From: Flavobacteriaceae bacterium
Lineage (GTDB): Bacteria; Bacteroidota; Bacteroidia; Flavobacteriales; Flavobacteriaceae
NCBI GenBank assembly: GCA_002401105.1
Contig: NVSD01000040.1
Coordinates: 1 to 6,828, forward strand
Length of the DNA stretch: 6,828 nucleotides
Reading direction: 5' to 3'
Shown here: piece by piece, positions 1 to 5,855 of the stretch
Layout of the letters: the number at the start of each line of letters is the position of its first letter
How positions within the stretch are numbered: position 1 is the first letter of the stretch
Program-made: the position numbers and the translations under genes
Notes under the pieces: model-generated
Database searches by the model: none
What the model was told of the DNA's origin: nothing
What the model saw: only the letters and a program-made list of their open reading frames with translations

Positions 1-1003
1 TGAATATCCAGCAGAACATAGAGATGAGTCTAGATTAATGATCTTAAATCGTAAAGACCAAACTATTGAGCACAAGATGTTCAAGGATTTGATTAACTAT
101 TTTGACGAAGGTGATTTAATGGTGATGAACAATACAAAAGTGTTTCCAGCACGTTTGTACGGTGAAAAAGAGAAGACGGGAGCATGTATAGAAGTGTTTT
201 TACTGAGAGAATTAAATGCTGAAAGCAGATTGTGGGATGTATTAGTTGATCCAGCGCGTAAAATTAGAATTGGAAATAAATTATTCTTTGGAGATGACGA
301 AAGCTTGGTAGCTGAAGTTATTGACAATACTACATCACGTGGACGTACTTTACGTTTCTTATACGATGGTAGTTATGAAGAATTTCGTAAAAAACTACAT
401 GAATTAGGAGAGACGCCTTTACCTAAATTTATCCAACGTAAAGTAGAGGATTCTGATAGAGAGCGTTATCAAACAATTTATGCAAAACACGAAGGAGCTG
501 TTGCAGCACCAACGGCTGGTTTGCACTTTTCTAAGCATTTATTAAAGCGTTTAGAAATAAAAGGAGTGGATTTTGCAGAAGTGACATTGCATGTTGGTTT
601 AGGTACTTTTAACGCTGTTGAGGTGGAGGATTTATCCAAACATAAAATGGATTCTGAAAAAATTATGATTAATCAGAAGGCTGCGGATTTAGTGAACAAT
701 GCAAAAGCGAACAAAAGACGTATTTGTGCTGTTGGAACTACAGTAAATCGTACCATAGAAAGTTCTGTGTCACCTAGAGGAAGACTCGATGTTTTTGAAG
801 GATGGACAAATAAATTTATTTTCCCTCCCTACGATTTTCATATTGCAAACTGTATGGTAACGAATTTACACGTACCGCAATCTACATTAATGATGAGTGT
901 AGCTGCATTTGCAGGATTCGATTTCTTGATGGAAGCTTACCAAGTTGCAATTAAAGAAAAATATAATTTCAACTCATATGGTGATGCCATGTTGATTTTA
1001 TAA
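1..1003 (+). CDS. queA: tRNA preQ1(34) S-adenosylmethionine ribosyltransferase-isomerase QueA (5' end cut by window)
   Basis: QueA transfers and isomerises the ribosyl group of S-adenosylmethionine onto preQ1 at position 34 of tRNAs with GUN anticodons, giving epoxyqueuosine, the penultimate step of queuosine synthesis; it is cytoplasmic. The reading frame is open from base 2: the codons before the first visible ATG (position 38) read [12 protein letters not shown], a typical QueA N-terminus, so that ATG is internal and the true start lies outside the window. About 333 residues are present; the family is usually near 345-350, so only some 15 are missing. Seen motifs: [12 protein letters not shown] (about 494-529), HVGLGTF (590-610), a CAVGTT segment (about 727-744), [10 protein letters not shown] in the C-terminal third, and the terminal SYGDAMLI (974-997). 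All hallmark blocks are intact and no frameshift is seen. The downstream neighbour is rlmN, also an RNA-modification gene, after a 68-nt gap holding a terminator-like hairpin. Confidence 0.97.
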   Translation, partial: EYPAEHRDESRLMILNRKDQTIEHKMFKDLINYFDEGDLMVMNNTKVFPARLYGEKEKTGACIEVFLLRELNAESRLWDVLVDPARKIRIGNKLFFGDDESLVAEVIDNTTSRGRTLRFLYDGSYEEFRKKLHELGETPLPKFIQRKVEDSDRERYQTIYAKHEGAVAAPTAGLHFSKHLLKRLEIKGVDFAEVTLHVGLGTFNAVEVEDLSKHKMDSEKIMINQKAADLVNNAKANKRRICAVGTTVNRTIESSVSPRGRLDVFEGWTNKFIFPPYDFHIANCMVTNLHVPQSTLMMSVAAFAGFDFLMEAYQVAIKEKYNFNSYGDAMLIL

Positions 1004-1025
1004 TAAAATTTATAAAAATAGTACT

Positions 1026-1060
1026 GAGCTGTCATCGATGTAAATCCTTGACAGTTTTTT
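1026..1060 (+). terminator. Terminator-like hairpin between queA and rlmN
   Basis: CTGTCA (1029-1034) pairs perfectly with TGACAG (1049-1054), and the right arm runs directly into six T residues (1055-1060). Three more pairs (two G-T and one A-T) can extend the base using those Ts. Inside the loop, GAT (1037-1039) can pair with ATC (1044-1046) around GTAA, a GNRA-type tetraloop, across a 2x2 internal loop. This is the usual shape of a Rho-independent terminator, though the stem is short and not GC-rich, so it may be only partly efficient. The T tract ends 11 nt before the rlmN start, so rlmN needs either read-through from queA or a promoter overlapping this hairpin. Confidence 0.6.
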
Positions 1061-1071
1061 AATAGTATAAT

Positions 1072-2112
1072 ATGATGGCTGATAAAAGAGACATACGTGC
1101 ATTGAGCAAAGAGGAGCTACGCGATTTTTTCGTAGCCAATGGAGATAAGGCATTTAGAGGGAATCAAGTGTATGAATGGTTATGGCATAAAACGGCCCAT
1201 AATTTTGAGGACATGACCAATGTTTCCAAGGATACACGTGCTATGTTGGAGGCTAATTTTGTAATCAATCATATCAAAGTGGATCAAATGCAACGCAGTA
1301 AGGATGGGACGGTAAAAAATGCCATTCGCTTGCATGATGGACTTATTGTAGAGTCCGTTTTAATTCCTACGGATACCAGAACCACAGCTTGTGTATCTAG
1401 TCAAGTGGGCTGTAGTTTTAACTGTAGTTTCTGTGCCACGGCACGATTAAAACGCATGCGTGATTTAAATCCAGATGAAATTTACGATCAAGTTTCTGCC
1501 ATCAATCAAGAGAGTTTATTGTATTACAATCACAAACTTTCCAATATTGTATTTATGGGAATGGGTGAGCCATTAATGAATTATGACAATGTGATGAAAT
1601 CCATTGAAATGATTACAAGCCCAGAAGGATTAGGAATGTCTCCTAAAAGAATTACCGTGTCTACATCAGGTGTACCTCACCGTATCAAGCAAATGGCAGA
1701 TGAGGGAACAAAAGTTAATTTGGCACTTTCATTACATTCTGCAATCGATGAAATCAGAACCAAGATTATGCCTTTTAATAAAAAGTATGATTTGGCTTCC
1801 ATCAAAGAAGCGTTGATTTATTGGTATCATAAAACAGAACGTCATGTAACCTACGAATACGTGGTTTGGGAAGGTATAAATGATGATAAAGAAAGTATAA
1901 AAGCATTGATAGAATTCTGTAAAATTATACCTTGTAAGGTGAATTTAATAGAATACAATCCTATTGATGATGGACCATTCCAACAAGCAAGTCCAGCTAC
2001 CATAAATAATTATATTTCTAATTTGGAAATGCACGATATTACGGTAAACGTACGTAGAAGTAGAGGGAAAGACATTGATGCTGCCTGTGGTCAATTGGCC
2101 AATAAAAGCTAG
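1072..2112 (+). CDS. rlmN: Dual-specificity RNA methyltransferase RlmN (23S rRNA A2503 / tRNA A37 C2-methyltransferase)
   Basis: RlmN is a radical-SAM enzyme that methylates C2 of adenosine 2503 in 23S rRNA and of A37 in some tRNAs, using a methylated cysteine as carrier. The 346-residue product has the family's usual length. The [4Fe-4S] motif CSFNCSFC is seen at Cys114, Cys118 and Cys121. The two catalytic cysteines known from E. coli RlmN (C118 and C355) correspond to Cys107 in ACVSSQVGC and Cys339 in AACGQL. The SAM-contacting MGMGEPL motif, the STSG segment and the LALSLHS segment are also present. The N-terminal part (RALSKEELRDFF and GNQVYEWLW) matches the RlmN accessory domain. Two adjacent ATG codons (1072 and 1075) could each be the start; the first is used here and neither has a Shine-Dalgarno sequence, as is common in Bacteroidota. 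A strong terminator follows. Cfr-type resistance enzymes are close relatives, but the RlmN-like N-terminus and housekeeping context favour RlmN. Confidence 0.97.
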   Translation: MMADKRDIRALSKEELRDFFVANGDKAFRGNQVYEWLWHKTAHNFEDMTNVSKDTRAMLEANFVINHIKVDQMQRSKDGTVKNAIRLHDGLIVESVLIPTDTRTTACVSSQVGCSFNCSFCATARLKRMRDLNPDEIYDQVSAINQESLLYYNHKLSNIVFMGMGEPLMNYDNVMKSIEMITSPEGLGMSPKRITVSTSGVPHRIKQMADEGTKVNLALSLHSAIDEIRTKIMPFNKKYDLASIKEALIYWYHKTERHVTYEYVVWEGINDDKESIKALIEFCKIIPCKVNLIEYNPIDDGPFQQASPATINNYISNLEMHDITVNVRRSRGKDIDAACGQLANKS

Positions 2113-2133
2113 CGCATTGGATAAAATAACAGT

Positions 2134-2174
2134 AAAAATAAAGACTTGGGAGCCATCTCAAGTCTTTATTTTTT
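2134..2174 (+). terminator. Strong Rho-independent terminator after rlmN
   Basis: A perfect 15-bp stem (2134-2148 with 2159-2173) has the core AAAGACTTG / CAAGTCTTT. It can extend inward by G-T, G-C and A-T pairs to a four-base GCCA loop. The right arm ends in a T-rich run (2165-2174, broken by one A), and the left arm starts with an A run, so the hairpin would also look like a terminator when read from the minus strand. It closes the queA-rlmN block and implies a separate promoter for the genes downstream. Confidence 0.88.
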
Positions 2175-2235
2175 ATTCTCTTTTCTATCCAACTTTTTTC
2201 TCCTTTTAAAACTCTCTATTCAAGAGAAAAATATG

Positions 2236-2243
2236 TATTTTTG
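2236..2243 (+). promoter_or_regulatory. Possible Bacteroidota -7 promoter element (TAnnTTTG) for the polyprenyl synthase-helicase unit
   Basis: TATTTTTG fits the Bacteroidota sigma-A -7 consensus TAnnTTTG. It lies only 8 nt before the ATG at 2252, so transcription from it would give an almost leaderless mRNA. The terminator at 2134-2174 makes a promoter in this 78-nt interval likely. Against it, I see no TTG at the expected -33 distance; the region 2176-2220 is instead rich in C and T. In AT-rich DNA the match could be chance. Confidence 0.35.
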
Positions 2244-2251
2244 AGATCTAG

Positions 2252-3229
2252 ATGAAATTAGTAGAACAAATTAAACAGCCTATTTTGAACGAAATGGAGC
2301 TCTTTGAACAAAAGTTTAAAGAGTCCATGGTTTCTAATGTCCCACTTTTAAATAGGATCACACATTATATTGTACGCCGTAAAGGAAAACAAATGCGACC
2401 TATGTTTGTTTTTTTAGTGGCTAAAATGGTGTCTGATGGTAATTTTGATGAGCGTACCTACCGTGGTGCAGCTATTATCGAATTAATACATACAGCTACT
2501 TTGGTGCATGATGATGTGGTTGATGATAGCAATCGCAGACGTGGTTTTTTCTCTGTAAACGCTTTGTGGAAGAATAAAATTGCGGTTTTAGTAGGCGATT
2601 TTTTATTGTCTAAAGGCTTATTGTTATCGATAGATAATGACGATTTTGATATTTTAAAATTGATTTCTGTCGCCGTTCGTGAAATGAGTGAGGGAGAACT
2701 CTTGCAAATAGAAAAGGCAAGACGCTTAGATATAGACGAGGAAGTTTATTTTGAAATAATTCGTCAAAAAACAGCCACGCTTATAGCGGCTTGTTGTGGT
2801 ATTGGTGCAGCTTCTGTAAATGCTCCCAAAGATGAGGTGGAGAACATGCGTAAATTTGGAGAGCTCATAGGAATTGCCTTTCAAATAAAAGATGATTTGT
2901 TTGACTATACCGATGCTCAAATAGGAAAACCTACGGGAATAGATATCAAAGAACAAAAAATGACCTTGCCTTTAATTTATACCTTAAATAACTGTTCTAA
3001 ATCGGAAAAGAAATGGTTAATTAACTCTGTAAAAAATCACAACCTCGATAAAAAGAGAGTGAAAGAGGTCATCACTTTTGTAAAAGAAAATGGAGGTATA
3101 GAATATACAATAGAGCAAATGAAATTGTATCAGCAAAAAGCATTGACCATGTTGGATACGTATCCTGAATCCCCATATAAAACCTCGCTTTTGACCATGG
3201 TGAATTATGTTATTGAAAGAAAAAAATAA
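2252..3229 (+). CDS. Polyprenyl diphosphate synthase, long-chain trans type (IspB/HepT-like)
   Basis: This trans-prenyltransferase condenses isopentenyl diphosphate units onto an allylic primer to make a long-chain polyprenyl diphosphate, most likely the menaquinone side chain. The 325-residue product has the usual length and all hallmarks: KGKQMRP (44-50, binding isopentenyl diphosphate), the first aspartate-rich motif DDVVDD (Asp87, Asp88, Asp91), and the second, DDLFD (Asp214, Asp215, Asp218), preceded by GIAFQIKDD. The residue five before the first motif is Ala82; in this family a small residue there, rather than Phe or Tyr, leaves room for a long product. Flavobacteriaceae typically make MK-6, so a hexaprenyl product is a reasonable inference, but chain length cannot be read from sequence. 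No transmembrane segment is expected. The gene follows a strong terminator with its own probable promoter, and its 3' end overlaps the helicase gene by 23 nt. An assignment as farnesyl/geranylgeranyl synthase is less likely. Confidence 0.93.
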   Translation: MKLVEQIKQPILNEMELFEQKFKESMVSNVPLLNRITHYIVRRKGKQMRPMFVFLVAKMVSDGNFDERTYRGAAIIELIHTATLVHDDVVDDSNRRRGFFSVNALWKNKIAVLVGDFLLSKGLLLSIDNDDFDILKLISVAVREMSEGELLQIEKARRLDIDEEVYFEIIRQKTATLIAACCGIGAASVNAPKDEVENMRKFGELIGIAFQIKDDLFDYTDAQIGKPTGIDIKEQKMTLPLIYTLNNCSKSEKKWLINSVKNHNLDKKRVKEVITFVKENGGIEYTIEQMKLYQQKALTMLDTYPESPYKTSLLTMVNYVIERKK

Positions 3230-5855
3230 GGAGATATTTACAGATACTATTCGGTTTAAATTTCCATGGAGAAAATATCAAGAACGTTTCTTAGCTAATT
3301 TCGAGACCCATAAAGAAGACCGTCATTTACATGTAATTGCTCCTCCCGGAGCTGGGAAAACAATCCTTGGATTGGAGATGATTCGAAGGGTAAATAGGAC
3401 CACCTTAGTATTGTCACCAACATTGACTATAAAAAATCAATGGAAAAAAAGATTCGAAGATTTTTTTGATACAGAAAATTCTTTTCAAGGGATTTCAACA
3501 GATGTAAAAGACTTAAAAACATTAAATTTTACTACCTATCAAGGAGTGTATGCTTTGTATAAAAGTATGGGTTCCGTAGATGCGTTTGCCAACTATTTCA
3601 AAAAAAACAACATAGAGGTATTGGTGTTGGACGAGGCGCATCATCTTAAAACGGCTTGGTGGAAAGCACTTATAGCCTTGAAAAACAATTCAAATTTAAT
3701 TATAATTGCATTAACAGCCACTCCTCCTTTTGACAGCAGTCATAGTGAAATGAAAAGGTATTTTGAGTTGTGTGGTCCCGTAGATGAGGAAATAACAATT
3801 CCTGAATTGGTGAAAGAAAAGGCACTCTGTCCTCATCAAGATTATGTGTACTTGTCTGCTCCTGAAAAGGAAGGGATTCAATATATTTTTGAATACCGTC
3901 AAAAAATTGCGACGTTTGTTCAGTTTTTAACCGAAAACGAGAATTTTATACGATTTTTAAAAGCGCATCCTTATTATTTACTCCAAGAAAAAGACATTGA
4001 GGAAGTCTGTAAGAACCCAAGTTATTTAGCGGCTATTCTTATCTTTTTACATCACTGTAAAGTACCAATTGATACCCGTAAGTTGGCTTTTTTTGGTTTT
4101 GAAGAAGGCGAAGAAATTAACTTTCCATCTTTGACATTGGATTGGGTAGAAACCTTGTTGCAATATGTTTTAATTGGGGACAGCCCCTCCGTAGAGGAGT
4201 CAGATTCTTTGTTAAATATAATAGAAAAAGACCTACGGAAAATAGGAGGAATTAACGGTAAAAAAATTCAACTTTTAGGAAACGAATCAGTTTTTAAAAA
4301 ATTAACGCATAGTATTAGTAAGCTTAGAAGTATTAATGCTATTGTCCTTTTCGAACAACAAAATTTAGGAGATAAACTACGTTTGGTGGTGTTGACGGAT
4401 TATATCAGAAAGGAGTTTTTAGGCCTTCATTCAAGTTATTCAAATAGAATAGATAAAATGGGATTGGTGCCTATTTTTCACTATTTAAAAAACAGTAAAG
4501 TAGACTGTTCAAAACTGGCCTTGTTATCGGGTTCGTTAGTCATTATCCATCAATCTTGTTTGGAAGCCTTGAGGAATGAGTATGTGCTAAAGGATTCACA
4601 AATAAAACCGATCGATAAAGATACTGATTTTGTTCAGATTATACCTTCGTCTAGTCATCAGAAAAGCTTAGTGTCAGTGATTACTTCTTTGTTTGAAAAA
4701 GGGGCAATCACTATTTTATTAGGGACAAAATCCCTTTTAGGTGAAGGTTGGGATGCACCATCTATTAATGCCTTGATTATGGCTTCCAATGTGGGGTCTT
4801 TTGTAAGCTCAAATCAAATGAGAGGCAGGGCAATTAGAGCAGGAGCTAAAGGGAAGACAAGCCATGTGTGGCATCTTGCCAGTGTGGATCAGTCCGTTGA
4901 AGATGGTGGCTATGATATCCAACAATTACAGCGGAGATTTACCGCTTTTGTAGGGGTAGATGCAAGTTCTCTTACTATTTTAAGTGGGATAGAACGTTTG
5001 GGGTTACCAAGACCATTTTTTCCTGATTTTGATGTGGAAGATTATAATGCTACCCTGTTTGAAAAATCAATAAATAGAGAAAAATTACCAGAACAATGGA
5101 CGAAAAGCATTGTAAAAGGTACGCGATTGAATCGAGAAATAAAGTTGGATTTTATCGATGAAAAATTGCATAAGAAACAAAAAAGCATCGCAGTGACTGA
5201 TATGGTAAAGATACTATCCATGGAACTTGGAATAGGCCTGCTTTACTTTGTGTTTGAGTTTAGTGTAAAAAATGCCTTGACTATTATTGGAGGAGGCTTT
5301 ATTACTGTGTTGAGGTTGTTTTTAATAGGTGTTTTCACTTACTTATTGCCTAAGACCTATACCTTAGTAAAACATTATATTCTATATGGAAACACACATA
5401 AATTATTAGAGAAAATCGCAAAAACTGTGTTGCAGACAATGGAAGAATTACAACTACTAACCACTTCATATGATGTCCTTAAATTTGTGTTTAAAAATGA
5501 AGGGGCTGGGCAAGTAACCTGTACTTTAATAGGAGGGACGTATCATGAAAATGCTACTTTTGTCACTGCCTTGGAGGAATTACTTTCACCTATAGACAGT
5601 CCAAAATATTTGATACATAGACATAGTTGGATGCAGCATAAAATAGGTGTGTTTAATGTGCATGCGGTTCCTGAAGTTTTTTCAAAAAAGAAAAATGCCA
5701 ATGTCTTTTTTAATCATTGGAAAAAAAACATTGGAAAAGCAGATTTGGTCTTTGCCCACCGTTTGGAAGGTAGGAAGCTAATCGTTAAGTCAAGATTGTT
5801 ACACGTAAAATATACAAGTTCAGACTTGGTAAAAGATCAGGTTGTTTGGAAATAA
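3207..5855 (+). CDS. DEAD/DEAH-box superfamily 2 helicase with predicted membrane segments and an uncharacterised C-terminal domain
   Basis: The 882-residue product is an apparent ATP-dependent nucleic-acid motor. Helicase motifs in order: WRKYQ (21-25, Q-motif-like), Walker A APPGAGKT (45-52, Lys51), motif Ia LVLSPTL (67-73), TTYQG (109-113), DEAH (142-145), TATPP (170-174), a motif-IV-like strand LRLVVLTDYI (391-400), motif V GEGWDAP (512-518) and motif VI QMRGRAIR (537-544, Arg541 and Arg544). All catalytic residues look intact. The layout resembles the ResIII-type SF2 branch, but no nuclease motif is visible and no methyltransferase gene is adjacent. A long insertion separates the motor halves (about 180-390). 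Residues 673-715 are strongly hydrophobic and could form two membrane helices; residues 728-882 are an unrecognised soluble, basic domain. The start is taken at the ATG inside the polyprenyl synthase gene (23-nt overlap): the next in-frame ATG follows Walker A, so a nearby start is required; a TTG at 3213 is the only close alternative. Substrate and role are unknown. Confidence 0.9.
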   Translation: MLLKEKNKEIFTDTIRFKFPWRKYQERFLANFETHKEDRHLHVIAPPGAGKTILGLEMIRRVNRTTLVLSPTLTIKNQWKKRFEDFFDTENSFQGISTDVKDLKTLNFTTYQGVYALYKSMGSVDAFANYFKKNNIEVLVLDEAHHLKTAWWKALIALKNNSNLIIIALTATPPFDSSHSEMKRYFELCGPVDEEITIPELVKEKALCPHQDYVYLSAPEKEGIQYIFEYRQKIATFVQFLTENENFIRFLKAHPYYLLQEKDIEEVCKNPSYLAAILIFLHHCKVPIDTRKLAFFGFEEGEEINFPSLTLDWVETLLQYVLIGDSPSVEESDSLLNIIEKDLRKIGGINGKKIQLLGNESVFKKLTHSISKLRSINAIVLFEQQNLGDKLRLVVLTDYIRKEFLGLHSSYSNRIDKMGLVPIFHYLKNSKVDCSKLALLSGSLVIIHQSCLEALRNEYVLKDSQIKPIDKDTDFVQIIPSSSHQKSLVSVITSLFEKGAITILLGTKSLLGEGWDAPSINALIMASNVGSFVSSNQMRGRAIRAGAKGKTSHVWHLASVDQSVEDGGYDIQQLQRRFTAFVGVDASSLTILSGIERLGLPRPFFPDFDVEDYNATLFEKSINREKLPEQWTKSIVKGTRLNREIKLDFIDEKLHKKQKSIAVTDMVKILSMELGIGLLYFVFEFSVKNALTIIGGGFITVLRLFLIGVFTYLLPKTYTLVKHYILYGNTHKLLEKIAKTVLQTMEELQLLTTSYDVLKFVFKNEGAGQVTCTLIGGTYHENATFVTALEELLSPIDSPKYLIHRHSWMQHKIGVFNVHAVPEVFSKKKNANVFFNHWKKNIGKADLVFAHRLEGRKLIVKSRLLHVKYTSSDLVKDQVVWK
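3744..4376 (+). other. Insertion between the two RecA-like halves of the helicase
   Basis: This stretch encodes residues 180-390, between motif III (TATPP) and the motif-IV-like strand. It is much longer than the linker of a minimal SF2 enzyme and appears mainly helical, with alternating charged and hydrophobic residues. No zinc-binding cysteine cluster or recognised domain is visible. In SF2 proteins such insertions often confer substrate specificity; that is family knowledge, not something shown here. The boundaries are estimates. Confidence 0.55.
5223..5351 (+). other. Predicted two-helix membrane hairpin within the helicase
   Basis: Residues 673-715 contain two hydrophobic stretches, about 673-691 (with GIGLLYFVFEF) and 692-714 (with LTIIGGGFITVLRLFLIGVF), separated by only a short turn and flanked by lysine-rich sequence (654-659 before, 716-722 after). 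If both cross the membrane, the helicase core and the C-terminal domain would sit on the same side, presumably the cytoplasm. The few charges inside (Glu673, Glu684, Lys688, Arg703) leave open a buried hairpin or an amphipathic membrane-bound element instead. Confidence 0.6.
5388..5852 (+). other. Uncharacterised C-terminal domain of the helicase
   Basis: Residues 728-882 follow the hydrophobic region and form an apparently folded, soluble domain, with features such as LLSPIDSPKYLI (792-803), a His-rich RHSW segment (805-808), VPEVFSKKKN (821-830) and GRKLIVKSRL (855-864). It is basic toward its end. I recognise no nuclease, zinc-finger or RNA-binding signature. It may bind nucleic acid or a partner protein, but that is inference from charge only. 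Confidence 0.45.

Noticed and set aside
38..40. ATG at 38 as the queA start, and ATG at complement 6795-6797 as the GH3 start
   Set aside because: Both frames stay open to the window edge and the upstream codons encode family-typical residues, so both are internal methionines of genes cut by the window.
97..327. Minus-strand open frame of 76 codons inside queA
   Set aside because: It lies antisense within a strongly conserved gene and its product resembles no protein family; it is a shadow frame. The minus-strand frames at 2726-2956 and 3711-3902 were rejected for the same reason.
1048..1071. TTGACA followed by TATAAT before rlmN, resembling a sigma-70 promoter
   Set aside because: The spacing is only 12 nt instead of about 17, the TTGACA is part of the hairpin stem, the TATAAT touches the start codon, and Bacteroidota use a different consensus.
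3228..3233. AAGGAG, a perfect Shine-Dalgarno-like sequence at the polyprenyl synthase stop
   Set aside because: No ATG, GTG or TTG in the helicase frame lies at a usable distance downstream, and Bacteroidota rely little on Shine-Dalgarno pairing; it most likely arises from the Lys-Glu codons of the helicase.
3207..5855. The helicase as part of a restriction-modification or other known defence system
   Set aside because: The motor resembles the ResIII branch, but no nuclease motif is visible in it, no methyltransferase or effector gene is adjacent, and the neighbours are housekeeping genes.
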